Assembly (NCBI RefSeq): GCF_937958065.1
Contig: NZ_CALFXI010000109.1
Location: 62,001-126,000 of the forward strand
DNA length: 64,000 nucleotides
Direction of reading: 5' to 3'
Source: an uncultured Steroidobacter sp.
Lineage (GTDB): Bacteria; Pseudomonadota; Gammaproteobacteria; Steroidobacterales; Steroidobacteraceae
Shown: piece by piece, positions 8,751 to 16,968 of the stretch
Numbering within the stretch: the stretch's first letter is position 1
Layout of the letters: each line of letters begins with the position of its first letter
Position numbers and translations under genes: made by a program
Notes under the pieces: model-generated
Seen by the model: the letters and a program-made list of their open reading frames with translations, nothing else
Database searches by the model: none
Told to the model about the DNA's origin: nothing

Positions 8751-9743
8751 TCAGCCCGAGGCATATCGCACCGACTGATGTTGGGTGAGGTCCAGGAACG
8801 CCGCATGTCCGGCATTTCGGGAGCGCGCCTGTCGCGGCGGGAATCGGTGCAACGCTTCGCTGACCCGGCGGGGCGTCCCCAGATCGCTCCACCCACAAGG
8901 CGGCACGGTGAGCACGCGCAGCAGTTCCGGCGAGCGTTGCAGGATGTCGCGGGAGAAATCCAGGGTGGGCGCACGCTCGTAGAGCGCTGTCAGATCGGCG
9001 GGGTGCGTTAGAAAATCGGGCGCGCTGACGATCGCCCACATCTGCGCCACGAGGTCGGCGCAGTGCTGCTCGAAGGCGCGCAGCAGCGTCTTGCCGTGAA
9101 CGGCGAAGATAAACGAGTTCCACACGCCACCCCGGGCGATCAGAGCATGCGCCAGCGCCGCGGTGGGCTTCTCGACGAACTCGCTGACCGAGCGCAATTC
9201 GTCCGTGTCCTCCGAATCCGAGACGATATAGCCGAGCTCCGGATCCGCCTCCTCCGGAGAGATGCCGAGCATCACGATCTGCTCGGGCCGCTCGCGAGTC
9301 TGGTCCATCGCCGCCCTCAGACTCTGAGCGAGCACGGCCTCATCGCGCACGAAGTGATCCGACGGCAGTACCAGCAAGCCCGCGTCCGGGTCGCGGTGAA
9401 GAATGTGTAACAACGGCAACAGGATGCCGATGGCCGTGCCCCGGTTGAACGGCTGGCGGATGATGTTGCTGTTGGGAATGCGCAGATCCATTGCCTGCCA
9501 CCATGATCGGTGATGCTCGGATACAACGGCACAGGTGTGAGCTGCCGCAGTCACCGTTTGCGCGCGACGCAGGGCGTCGTGCAGTAACGACGCTTCACAG
9601 CCAAACGAGCAGAATTGTTTGGGTATCGCTATGCCGGCAGGCGTGGTGGTGAGCGATTGCAGCCGGCTGCCCTCGCCCCCGGCGAGGATCAGGGCCCAAT
9701 CGTGGCCCGCTGACATTCTCCGACGATACTGCTCGTGAGGCAT
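8751..9743 (-). CDS. Mannose-1-phosphate guanylyltransferase-like nucleotidyltransferase
   Basis: The signature ILAGGEGSRLQSLT with a downstream IPKQFCSFG motif places it with GDP-mannose pyrophosphorylases, which make GDP-mannose from mannose-1-phosphate and GTP. LLVLPSDHFV and the later PELGYIV and FVEKPTAALA motifs also fit. At 330 residues it lacks the C-terminal cupin isomerase domain of bifunctional ManC proteins. The ATG was chosen because GGAGGA lies ten bases upstream. It stands alone, with no polysaccharide genes nearby, so the specific sugar is unproven. Confidence 0.8.
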   Translation of the reverse strand: MPHEQYRRRMSAGHDWALILAGGEGSRLQSLTTTPAGIAIPKQFCSFGCEASLLHDALRRAQTVTAAAHTCAVVSEHHRSWWQAMDLRIPNSNIIRQPFNRGTAIGILLPLLHILHRDPDAGLLVLPSDHFVRDEAVLAQSLRAAMDQTRERPEQIVMLGISPEEADPELGYIVSDSEDTDELRSVSEFVEKPTAALAHALIARGGVWNSFIFAVHGKTLLRAFEQHCADLVAQMWAIVSAPDFLTHPADLTALYERAPTLDFSRDILQRSPELLRVLTVPPCGWSDLGTPRRVSEALHRFPPRQARSRNAGHAAFLDLTQHQSVRYASG

Positions 9744-9875
9744 GACCCGACTTCCTCCGACGGCTGACTGCTGGTGAGATAGCCTCTCACTTTGCAATTG
9801 CGGAAGCAGCTGGGACTCACACCGTATTGTTACGTAAATAAACGGAGACGGCGCATCTCGCGCGCTCGGGCGAGC

Positions 9876-10523
9876 TCAGCCGAGTGCGAGCTTCACGGGC
9901 GCACCGGTCTTGGCGATCACTTCGTCGGCGCTCACGCCCGGCGCGAGCTCGACCAGTGTCAGCCCGCCGCTACCCTTCTTGTCGCAACGAAGGACCCCGA
10001 GATCGGAGATGATCAGATCGACGCAGCGCACGCCGGTCAGCGGCAGCGTGCAGCGTTCGAGAATCTTGGCCTGACCCGACTTGGAGGTGTGCTCCATCAG
10101 CACGATGACGCGCTTGACGTTGGCCGCCAGGTCCATCGCGCCGCCCATGCCTTTCACCATCTTGCCGGGGATGGTCCAGTTCGCGAGATCCCCGTTCGCT
10201 GCCACTTCCATCGCCCCGAGCACCGCCAGATCGATATGTCCGCCGCGGATCATGGCAAAACTCTCGGCGCTGGAGAAAAAGCTCGAGCTGGGCAGTTGGG
10301 TGATGGTCTGCTTGCCCGCGTTGACGAGGTCGGGGTCCTCCTCGCCCTCGAACGGAAACGGCCCCATGCCGAGCATGCCGTTCTCGCTCTGGAGCGTCAC
10401 ATCCACGCCCTCGGGAATGTAGTTCGCGACCAGCGTCGGGATACCAATACCCAGATTTACATAGAAGCCGTCGCGCAGCTCGGCAGCCGCTCGTTGCGCC
10501 ATCTGCTCACGAGACCAACTCAT
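9876..10523 (-). CDS. scoB: 3-oxoacid CoA-transferase subunit B
   Basis: Subunit B carries the catalytic glutamate in the SENGMLGMGPFP motif that forms the glutamyl-CoA intermediate, plus GIGIPTLVANYIPEG near the N-terminus and GAMEVAANGDLANWTIPGK. The enzyme transfers CoA from succinyl-CoA to a 3-oxoacid such as acetoacetate or 3-oxoadipate. It is coupled to subunit A by an ATGA overlap. The longer open frame is an artefact of reading through subunit A; MSWSREQMAQRAAAEL is the family's usual start. Given the hydroquinone pathway 20 kb away, 3-oxoadipate is a plausible substrate, but sequence alone cannot separate ScoAB from PcaIJ. Confidence 0.88.
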   Translation of the reverse strand: MSWSREQMAQRAAAELRDGFYVNLGIGIPTLVANYIPEGVDVTLQSENGMLGMGPFPFEGEEDPDLVNAGKQTITQLPSSSFFSSAESFAMIRGGHIDLAVLGAMEVAANGDLANWTIPGKMVKGMGGAMDLAANVKRVIVLMEHTSKSGQAKILERCTLPLTGVRCVDLIISDLGVLRCDKKGSGGLTLVELAPGVSADEVIAKTGAPVKLALG

Positions 10524-11245
10524 GCGCCCGCCCTCACTGGCTCCGGTCGCGGCCGGGTCGTTCGTTTCTCGATGCGCTTCTGGTAATTGACGCCTTGATA
10601 GATACGATCCACATAAATGCCCGGCGTGTGGATGGCATCGGCATCGATCTCGCCAGGCTGCACCAGCTGCTCCACTTCGGCGACGGTGACGGCCGCGGCC
10701 GTCGCCATGACGGCATTGAAGTTGCGTGCGGTCTTGCGAAACACCAGGTTGCCCGCGGTATCGCCTTTCCACGCTTTCACGATGGCGAGATCGGCACGCA
10801 ATCCGCGCTCCATTACATACAGCTCGCCGTCGAACTCCTGCACCGGCTTGCCCGCAGCAACGACCGTGCCGACACCGGTGCGCGTGAAGAACGCGGCGAT
10901 CCCGGCCCCGCCCGCGCGAATGCGTTCGGCAAGCGTGCCTTGCGGATTCAGTTCCAGCTGCAACTTGCCGGTGAGATACAACTGCTCGAACAACCGATTC
11001 TCGCCCACATAGGAGCTGATCATCTTTGCGATCTGGCCATTGTTGAGCAGCGTCCACAGCCCGAAGCCATCGGCGCCGCAGTTATTGGAGATCACGGTGA
11101 GATTCTTCACCGGCGTCCGCGCCAGCGCCGCGATGGAGTTTTCCGGATTGCCCGACAGCCCGAAGCCGCCCGACATGATGCTCATGCCATCGAACAGCAC
11201 GCCTTCGAGTGCCGCCGCGGCGTCTGGATAGACCTTTCTGCTCAT
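10520..11245 (-). CDS. scoA: 3-oxoacid CoA-transferase subunit A
   Basis: The glycine-rich motif SIMSGGFGLSGNPENSI near residue 25 and the NNCGADGFGLWTLL, GTLAERIRAGGAGIAAFFTRTG and GLRADLAIVKAWKGD blocks are typical of the alpha subunit of SCOT-type CoA-transferases. The 241-residue length is normal. It is the first gene of a two-gene unit, lies 52 bases downstream of an ECF sigma factor gene in the same direction, and has a promoter-like element immediately before its ATG. No Shine-Dalgarno sequence is visible, so it may be translated from a very short or absent leader. Confidence 0.9.
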   Translation of the reverse strand: MSRKVYPDAAAALEGVLFDGMSIMSGGFGLSGNPENSIAALARTPVKNLTVISNNCGADGFGLWTLLNNGQIAKMISSYVGENRLFEQLYLTGKLQLELNPQGTLAERIRAGGAGIAAFFTRTGVGTVVAAGKPVQEFDGELYVMERGLRADLAIVKAWKGDTAGNLVFRKTARNFNAVMATAAAVTVAEVEQLVQPGEIDADAIHTPGIYVDRIYQGVNYQKRIEKRTTRPRPEPVRAGA

Positions 11246-11251
11246 GGAGCT

Positions 11252-11280
11252 TCAATACGCGCGAGAGCGCGTGCTGTAGA
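11252..11280 (-). promoter_or_regulatory. Predicted promoter of the CoA-transferase genes
   Basis: Reading leftward, AATTTGTCTACA contains a -35-like hexamer TCTACA, followed by exactly 17 bases and TATTGA as a -10. It resembles seven other elements in this window. The predicted start of transcription falls on or within a base or two of the scoA ATG, which would make a leaderless message. Confidence 0.5.
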
Positions 11281-11297
11281 CAAATTCGCGTTGCAGC

Positions 11298-11861
11298 TCA
11301 GGCGGCCGCCGCGCGACGAGCTTTCAGCAGCCGATCCTGGCACAGCTCCTGCGCGCCGCTCATGTCGCGCTCCACGGTCTTGGTGCTGATACCCAGCTGA
11401 CGCGCAATGGCCCGATAGCTCAACTCCTCGTCCACATGCAGCGAGAACACCTGACGGTATCGCGGTGGCAGCGAGGAGAGTGCATTGGAGATCACTTCCA
11501 GCGCGATACAACGATCGACGATTTCCTCGGGCTGCTGTTCCTCGCCGATGAGATCCAGCGACTCGTGCGGCAAATGCATTCCATGGCAGCGTGCCCTGCG
11601 CCGACGCAGCTCATCGCGTGCAAGATTGGTGGCGATCTTGAAAAGGAATGCACGCACTTCGCGCTCGCCGCGCCACAGGTCGCGAACACGCAGCAGCCGC
11701 ACGCATGTTTCCTGCACCACATCCTCCGCGTCCTCGGCGCAGTTGAGGATGCGATTCACATACTTGAGGAGCGCCGCGCGATGCATGTCGAGCAGTTCCA
11801 CCAGACGCTGCGTCTGGGCCCGCTCCTCGACCGCCACCGGCTCGAAGAATGAGTTGTTCAT
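11298..11861 (-). CDS. ECF-type RNA polymerase sigma factor
   Basis: The 187-residue protein shows sigma region 2 (DAEDVVQETCVRLLRV, then FLFKIATNLARDELRRRR) and region 4 (SLPPRYRQVFSLHVDEELSYRAIARQLGISTKTVERD). It closely resembles the sigma factor at 33.4-34.0 kb, sharing FLFKIATNLARD, RQVF.LHV and LG.STKTVERD, so the two are paralogues. No anti-sigma gene follows; instead the CoA-transferase genes begin 52 bases downstream. A GGAGAG ribosome site precedes the ATG. It may respond to the same FecR or be constitutively active. Confidence 0.9.
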   Translation of the reverse strand: MNNSFFEPVAVEERAQTQRLVELLDMHRAALLKYVNRILNCAEDAEDVVQETCVRLLRVRDLWRGEREVRAFLFKIATNLARDELRRRRARCHGMHLPHESLDLIGEEQQPEEIVDRCIALEVISNALSSLPPRYRQVFSLHVDEELSYRAIARQLGISTKTVERDMSGAQELCQDRLLKARRAAAA

Positions 11862-11969
11862 GTGGCTCTCCCCCGTGCGCCGTGCTGATTTTGTTGTTCT
11901 AGTTTATGATGCAATTGACCGCTGATTATTCGCGTTACGCAAATACAGCCTTGGCGTCGGAGAGAGCGA

Positions 11970-12974
11970 ATGGATAAGTTCGAATGTATTCAGGCGTTCG
12001 TGCGCGTCGCCGAAACTCACAGCTTCGTCGAGGCCGCCCGGCAGTTGAATGTGACTCCGTCGGTGATCACGAGCCGGGTGAAAAAGCTGGAGGCCTATAT
12101 CCAGTCGCCGTTGTTTCATCGCTCGACGCGAGCGGTGACCCTGTCCGAAGCCGGCGCGAATTTCTTCGAGGAATGCGCCGATCTGGTCTCGCACGTCGAT
12201 TCCGCGCTCGAGCGCATGCGTGTGATGAAAACGACGCCGACCGGCGTGTTGCGACTGCAGGTCCTGCCAGGTTTCGCGCTCGGCCACCTGGGCTCGGCGC
12301 TCAAGGACTTCAGCAGCAAATATCCCCAGATCGAGCTCGACATCACGGTCAGCGACGTGCCGGTCAATCCGGTCGACAAGGGCTATGACGTGGCCCTGCA
12401 GGTGTTCAAGCCGGCCGCCGAGACGCTGATCGAGCGCTCGTTGTTTCCGGTGCAGCGAGTGTTTTGTGCCGCCCCCGTTTATCTGCAGCGCGCTGGCGTG
12501 CCGCTGGATCCGTCCGACCTGCTGCGCTTCCGACTCGGGTTGTATTCGGCGTATCCGACCCGTGATCGCTGGACGTTCAAGCGCGGCGCGGAGCAAGTGT
12601 CATTGGTGCTTCCGGCTGCGATCCGGACCAACTCCGTGCACATGCTCAGAGACTTCGCGCTCAGCGGCGGCGGCATCACATGCCTGCCGACCCTGGTGTG
12701 CGGTGAAGATCTCCTGCGCGGCAATCTGGTGCGCGTGCTGGATGAATATCACATCCCGCCGCTCGACCTCCTCGCCATCTATCCGGCCACGCATCGGCGC
12801 GCGCTCAAGGTTCGTCTGTTCGTCGAGTTCATCACCGAACGTTTCTCGGGCGAGCCCGTGTGGGACAAGGCTTTGCGCGACCAGGCGCGCGCCGCGGCCA
12901 AACCGTCAAAGCGTGCCGGTGCCGGCGAACGCAATAAACCGGCCCGCCGTGATCACGCCGACCCACAGAAGTAA
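11970..12974 (+). CDS. LysR-family transcriptional regulator
   Basis: The N-terminal winged helix is canonical (MDKFECIQAFVRVAETHSF, then AARQLNVTPSVITSRVKKLE). The effector domain (about residues 92-290) resembles the DhcR/AaeR-like group. An AGAG ribosome site precedes the ATG. It is divergent from the sigma factor gene with about 108 bases between them. The last 25 residues are a basic, low-complexity tail, and the final 69 bases overlap the end of the convergent membrane-protein gene. The inducer and targets are unknown. Confidence 0.9.
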   Translation: MDKFECIQAFVRVAETHSFVEAARQLNVTPSVITSRVKKLEAYIQSPLFHRSTRAVTLSEAGANFFEECADLVSHVDSALERMRVMKTTPTGVLRLQVLPGFALGHLGSALKDFSSKYPQIELDITVSDVPVNPVDKGYDVALQVFKPAAETLIERSLFPVQRVFCAAPVYLQRAGVPLDPSDLLRFRLGLYSAYPTRDRWTFKRGAEQVSLVLPAAIRTNSVHMLRDFALSGGGITCLPTLVCGEDLLRGNLVRVLDEYHIPPLDLLAIYPATHRRALKVRLFVEFITERFSGEPVWDKALRDQARAAAKPSKRAGAGERNKPARRDHADPQK

Positions 12975-13400
12975 CGAAGCCATCGAGATTCGTTTCGCGA
13001 GCGGCGATGCGTCCTGGCCCGCGCCCCAGGCATCCACCTTCGGCAGCACGCTGATCCAGAACCAGATCGCGTTCAGGCCGGCGAGCACGATCAGCAGCAT
13101 CTTGAAACGGAATGCCGGCACCGCCCAGTAAGACATCGGATCGGAGGCAACGAAGCCGATCCCGGTGATCACGTTCAGCGCGAAGCCGCCGAACGCCAGC
13201 GGCAGCAACCGATGTAGCGGCCCGATGGGCAACCCCTTCACGAATCCCAGCACGCGCAGATCGATCAAGGCGATCGAGCCGAACAGCAGGGCCATGCCGA
13301 CGAAGTGCAGCCCTTCGAAGGTCGGGAACAGCCACGGCACGTCGCGCATGATCTGTCCATACCAGGACGCTTCCAACCAACGCAGCAAGTCGACGATCAT
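12906..13400 (-). CDS. DUF6644-like four-helix membrane protein (copy 1)
   Basis: The 164-residue protein has four predicted membrane helices at about residues 30-52, 65-85, 100-118 and 138-158, with a conserved first part (FPTFEGLHFVGMALLFGSIALIDLRVLG) and a PLHRLLPLAFGGFALN motif. It is homologous to the adjacent gene, so the two form a tandem pair with 12 bases between them. I recognise the family as DUF6644-like, function unknown. The 3' end runs 69 bases into the convergent LysR gene. Confidence 0.7.
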   Translation of the reverse strand: MIVDLLRWLEASWYGQIMRDVPWLFPTFEGLHFVGMALLFGSIALIDLRVLGFVKGLPIGPLHRLLPLAFGGFALNVITGIGFVASDPMSYWAVPAFRFKMLLIVLAGLNAIWFWISVLPKVDAWGAGQDASPLAKRISMASLLLWVGVITAGRFIAFAGTGTL

Positions 13401-13412
13401 GGGGTCGGCCTC

Positions 13413-13892
13413 TCATTCATATGCCATGTAGCGACCGAAGCCAATCGCCGAGATCCACATCAGGATTGAAATCGCCGCCAGCGCTTTGGCAGTCACAGGC
13501 GCCGTACCCTGCTCTGCGTCCAGCCGCGACGCCCGGCGCAGCACCGTGTTCTTGATGATCACTGCCAGCAGGATGCCGATGACGATGCTGGCGAACTTGA
13601 AACGGAACGCGGTGCTGTTGAAGAACTTCACGCCATCGGCCACGAACAAGGCGACGCCGGAGCTCAGATTGACCGCGAACGCCGCCCAGATCAGCGCCAT
13701 CAGACGATGGAACGGCAGGAACGGCAGCAGGCGAGGCACGCCGAGCACGCGCAGATCGATGATGATCAGCAGCCCGACCAGCAACGCGAGACCGATGGAA
13801 TGCAAGGTGAGCAGGATGGGATAGCCCCACACCGACACCAGCACCCATTGCGAGAACCCGGAGTTCTGTAATGTTTCGAGAAAGCTGATCAT
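13413..13892 (-). CDS. DUF6644-like four-helix membrane protein (copy 2)
   Basis: This 159-residue paralogue of its downstream neighbour shares LTLHSIGLALLVGLLIIIDLRVLG, PFHRLMALIWAAFAVNLSSG and AFRFKFASIVIGI. Four membrane helices are predicted. A perfect AGGAGG lies four bases before the ATG, which fixes the start. The paired histidines near helices 1 and 2 (LHSIG, FHRLM; EGLHF, LHRLL in the other copy) are conserved in both copies and could bind a metal or heme, but that is speculation. Confidence 0.7.
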   Translation of the reverse strand: MISFLETLQNSGFSQWVLVSVWGYPILLTLHSIGLALLVGLLIIIDLRVLGVPRLLPFLPFHRLMALIWAAFAVNLSSGVALFVADGVKFFNSTAFRFKFASIVIGILLAVIIKNTVLRRASRLDAEQGTAPVTAKALAAISILMWISAIGFGRYMAYE

Positions 13893-14207
13893 GGGCCTCC
13901 TGACGCAGCAGCTGCTGTGGTCCGCGATACGCTGCTATCAACGGCGCAGGTCTGTCACTGCGGACAAAATAAATTTCCAGTTACGAGGCACCCGGCACAT
14001 GACCTGCAGAAAGCCGGCAATGCGAGCCCAGTGCAGCCAGACGGCTGTTATGGTGCCAGGCCCGGCGCAGTTACAAGGCTGTTGTGATTCATGCAGCCAG
14101 CCAGATAAGGGCCGGCTGGGCATGACCACGTTCTAGGCCTGCAATTACGGTCGACAACTTCCGCTGCATCGAACACGCCAGCCGTCGACATCGTAAGCTC
14201 GGCTGAG
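13893..14207. other. Gap of about 315 bases with promoter and possible terminator
   Basis: No convincing gene lies here. The left end contains a promoter-like element for the membrane-protein pair. Near 14,095-14,120 a short imperfect stem (CCAGCC ... GGCTGG) could end transcription of the cytochrome-like gene that reads in from the right. There is no T-run, so the terminator is weak evidence. Confidence 0.4.
13936..13964 (-). promoter_or_regulatory. Predicted promoter of the DUF6644-like pair
   Basis: Reading leftward, TTGTCCGCA holds a -35-like TCCGCA, then 17 bases, then TTGATA. The predicted message would have a leader of about 35 bases with the AGGAGG site. It is the weakest -35 match among the eight similar elements in the window. 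Confidence 0.4.
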
Positions 14208-14684
14208 TTACTGCGCGGCCGCCTGCGGCATATATTTCTTGTGGCAGTCTTCGCAGGCTTCGTAGATCGCGTTTCCTGCGTCCGAAACGCCATCGATGTC
14301 CTTCGCCTGCGCAGCCTCGTAGGCTCGAGTGGCCGTGTCGACCAGCAGATGGGAGAAGCGCGCCCACTCACCGTCATCGACGGCGCGTCCCGGTATCAGC
14401 AACAGATTCCCTGACTCGGCGAGCGCCAGCGCCGCCCTCTCCACCGTCACCCACTCCTCATCGGTCGTTGGCGGCTCGGCCGCGGTATTGAACACTGCAT
14501 CGGAGGCCGGAATGGTGACGGCAAGCATGATCTGACGACTGGGCGCGACGACTTTGAAAGTGGCCGACGCTGGTTCCGCAGGCCGAGCGGGCGCAGGTTT
14601 CGAGCACCCCGCCGCGAGCGCGCTCACAAGCATCCCCAAAGCCATCGTCCAACGCCGTGTTGATATGACCCGTCGCGTGATCAT
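14208..14684 (-). CDS. Lipoprotein with C-terminal CxxCH, cytochrome c'/c556-like
   Basis: The N-terminus has a hydrophobic stretch ending in a lipobox-like LAAGCSKP. The C-terminal region resembles the last helix of cytochrome c' and c556 proteins, with a heme-binding CEDCHKKYMP motif about ten residues from the end. The middle (EEWVTVERAALALAESGNLLL, then ARFSHLLVDTATRAYEAAQAKD) fits a four-helix bundle. It probably carries electrons in the periplasm. The ATG was preferred over a GTG nine bases upstream because GAGGTG then lies at proper spacing. It directly follows the DUF6152 gene and is probably cotranscribed with it. Confidence 0.75.
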   Translation of the reverse strand: MITRRVISTRRWTMALGMLVSALAAGCSKPAPARPAEPASATFKVVAPSRQIMLAVTIPASDAVFNTAAEPPTTDEEWVTVERAALALAESGNLLLIPGRAVDDGEWARFSHLLVDTATRAYEAAQAKDIDGVSDAGNAIYEACEDCHKKYMPQAAAQ

Positions 14685-14694
14685 GACAATCACC

Positions 14695-15108
14695 TCAGCT
14701 CGCCGGCGTGTTTTCCGGAGTCACCTTACGCTCGACGTCGTGATACAGGATCTGCCCCGACGCCGTCTTCGCATATTTCAAGGAAGCCCCTTTGCTGCCG
14801 TCGATCTTGGGATTGCCGACGATGGTGATCTTGTCGCCCGGCTTGAACGTGGTGCGCGTCCAGCCCTGCCGCGCTCCGATGTTCGGCCCGGAGCTCTCGA
14901 AATCCCAAGTGCCCGCGAGCTTCGGGTTCTTCTTGTTCTCGGGCACGAGCACGATGATGTGCACATGGGGCTGGCGCCAGTTGTACTCCACCACCGTGCC
15001 TTCCCAGGTCCACACCTGCTTCTGATCGAACATTGCGAACGAATGATGAGCCAGCGCCGCCGACCCGGCGAGCAGCGCGGCGATGCCAACGGCCAGATGA
15101 AATTTCAT
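14695..15108 (-). CDS. DUF6152 family periplasmic protein (copy 1)
   Basis: A signal peptide (MKFHLAVGIAALLAGSAALA) is followed directly by the AHHSF motif typical of DUF6152 proteins. The remaining 115 residues form a small beta-rich domain with EGTVVEYNWRQPHVHIIV and a FKPGDKITIVGNP turn. The family's role is unknown; members often sit beside TonB receptors and aromatic or steroid catabolic genes. The ATG has GGAGAG at good spacing. A second copy is encoded at about 23.5 kb. Confidence 0.82.
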   Translation of the reverse strand: MKFHLAVGIAALLAGSAALAHHSFAMFDQKQVWTWEGTVVEYNWRQPHVHIIVLVPENKKNPKLAGTWDFESSGPNIGARQGWTRTTFKPGDKITIVGNPKIDGSKGASLKYAKTASGQILYHDVERKVTPENTPAS

Positions 15109-15231
15109 GATGACTCTCCAATGCGAATCTTTGGTTCCGATGCCAGGGAACATCTGACTGATTGGCATTCCTCGCCATCGTCCTCTTCGATGTGCGAAGC
15201 ATTCCAATCAGCTGCAGTCTTGCCTGAGTCA

Positions 15232-15257
15232 GGGAAGCCGATAAATCTGAGCTTCCC
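15232..15257 (-). terminator. Hairpin after the isomerase-like gene
   Basis: GGGAAGC and GCTTCCC form a perfect 7-base-pair stem with a 12-base loop, starting at the first base of the stop codon of the leftward isomerase-like gene. There is no T-run after it, so it may be a processing or stability element and not an intrinsic terminator. Confidence 0.35.
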
Positions 15258-16228
15258 TAGGCGCTCAGCGTCCAGCCCAACGGGCGCAGGTATTCGAGGC
15301 TACGTCGTGCCTCGCGCGTCAGATCCACGCCCGGCCCGCCTTCGCACTCTACGTTGAAGATGGGACGCTCGATGCGCGCAGCGGCGCGATAGATGCCGGC
15401 GAAATCGATGCTGCCGTCACCCACGGTCACCGCCTTGCCGGCCTCGCTCCAATCCTTCAGATGAAAGCTCACGATGCGAGCCGCATGTTTTTCGATCAAC
15501 GCCACGGGATCGGCGCCGCCGGCGGCAACCCACGCGACATCGAGCTCGTAGCGAATGGTCGGATCGGTATTCGCGAGCAGGTACTCGAAGACGTTCTGTC
15601 CTTCGAGCGACCGATACTCTGGGCCATGCCCGTGATAGGACAGGCCGACTCCCGCCTTGCGCGCGATCTCGTTCGCGGCATTGAGCGCGTCGCACATGCG
15701 ACGCACGCGCTCCAACGACTGCACGTTGCTCGGTCCGGAAGCTGCGATGACGGCCCATTCGCAGCCCAGATCTCGAGCCAACGGCACATTGACGCGCGTC
15801 AGCTGAACGATGCCAGTGGGCGTATAGACGGCGTCTTGCGCTTCACCGATCGGCCCGCCCGGCGCACGAAACGCCCGCACTTGGTCGTTGCCGATGTGCA
15901 TCGTTCGCAATGCCAGCCCCAACTCCGTCGCCCGCTTGCGTATCCGATCCGGCGGGTGCCCCATCAAGCCCGCGAACTGAATGGACTCGTAGCCCAACTC
16001 GCGTGCGATGCCCATCGCCGCGGAGAACTTGTCCCACCCTTGCGTCGCCAGCGCATTGAACGTGAAGAACTGAATGCCCAGCTCATAACGATTCGTAGCA
16101 GACTTCGACACGCCCGAGTACGTCATCATGGCGGCGCCCAATCCACCGATCGCGGTGACGGCGGCGCTCGCTCCACCCAACGCCGCGGCGCCTGCGCAAC
16201 GCAGGAAATCGCGTCGCTGCATGCTCAT
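15257..16228 (-). CDS. Tat-exported sugar phosphate isomerase/epimerase-like TIM-barrel protein
   Basis: The N-terminus carries a twin-arginine signal (MQRRDFLRCAGAAALGG). The mature part matches the xylose-isomerase-like TIM barrel (AP endonuclease 2 family): GYESIQFAGL, LSYHGHGPEY, YELDVAWVAAGG with a metal-ligand Asp, and FHLKDW. Secreted members act on sugars or keto-sugars. It is coupled to the upstream unknown secreted protein by an ATGA overlap, and the whole unit begins with a TonB receptor and a beta-glucosidase, so a role in processing a glycoside in the periplasm is likely. The reaction is not determined. Confidence 0.82.
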   Translation of the reverse strand: MSMQRRDFLRCAGAAALGGASAAVTAIGGLGAAMMTYSGVSKSATNRYELGIQFFTFNALATQGWDKFSAAMGIARELGYESIQFAGLMGHPPDRIRKRATELGLALRTMHIGNDQVRAFRAPGGPIGEAQDAVYTPTGIVQLTRVNVPLARDLGCEWAVIAASGPSNVQSLERVRRMCDALNAANEIARKAGVGLSYHGHGPEYRSLEGQNVFEYLLANTDPTIRYELDVAWVAAGGADPVALIEKHAARIVSFHLKDWSEAGKAVTVGDGSIDFAGIYRAAARIERPIFNVECEGGPGVDLTREARRSLEYLRPLGWTLSA

Positions 16229-16968
16229 TGTTTACTCTGAAGCTGCGGAGGCTCTTCGGCCGTCTTCGCGCGTTCCGGGTCGCTGGAATCGCAGAAGTAC
16301 TCCAGCGCATAGGTGTCGGCCGGCGCCTTGTAGTACGTGAACGAATACGTGTGCGGCTTCACGAAGATCTTCGGATCGCTCCACGTGAACGTCACTTTCA
16401 AACGCTCGCCGCCGTCGATGAGCTCATAACGTTCCAGCAAGTGCGAGCCCTCGCCGCGCACTCCACCTCCCGGCACCATGGGATTGCCGCGATCGTTGAA
16501 GCCCACCGTGTCCACCACCAGCACGTTGCCTTCCCAGCGTCCGATCGAGTGACCGTTGGTGGTCGGATCGAACGACTCCAGGTCGGGATGCGAGCGGCCA
16601 TCCAGATAGATGTGACGCGCCGACGACTGCACTTCCGCCGTGATGGCCAGCTCCTTCTTGGACTGAATCAGATCCAGCGGTGCGGAATCGCCCATGATGA
16701 AGGGCGTGCCGAGCGGATGACACCAGCGCGAGGCGTACGTCATGATCATGCCGTCCTCGACCTTCGGCCGGTTCGCCTCGGACAGACGCTTGCCTTCGGC
16801 GGTCAGCTCCGCCTGGCCCACCTGCTTGCTGTCGTGCTTGAGCTCCCAGAAGCCGGACAGGTCGGGCGTTGCGCCCGCTGCGAGCACGCTCGATGCGAGA
16901 CCGGTGGTGCACACTGCGACCAACGCGCACGTCAGCGAGCGATAGCGTGCTTTGTTCTTGATGATCAT
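16225..16968 (-). CDS. Secreted protein of unknown function, LSGFW/WEG family (copy 1)
   Basis: A signal peptide ends around ASSVLAAG. The mature protein starts DLSGFWEL and contains ARHIYLDGRSHP and IGRWEGNVLVVDT. The same ordered motifs appear in the secreted protein near 41.5 kb (DLTGAW, RTIWLDGRPHP, VWDGDTLVVKT), so these are distant relatives. The pattern suggests a beta-rich, lipocalin-like fold. It is placed between the beta-glucosidase and the isomerase-like gene with four-base overlaps on both sides. No enzymatic motif is visible to me. Confidence 0.75.
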   Translation of the reverse strand: MIIKNKARYRSLTCALVAVCTTGLASSVLAAGATPDLSGFWELKHDSKQVGQAELTAEGKRLSEANRPKVEDGMIMTYASRWCHPLGTPFIMGDSAPLDLIQSKKELAITAEVQSSARHIYLDGRSHPDLESFDPTTNGHSIGRWEGNVLVVDTVGFNDRGNPMVPGGGVRGEGSHLLERYELIDGGERLKVTFTWSDPKIFVKPHTYSFTYYKAPADTYALEYFCDSSDPERAKTAEEPPQLQSKQ

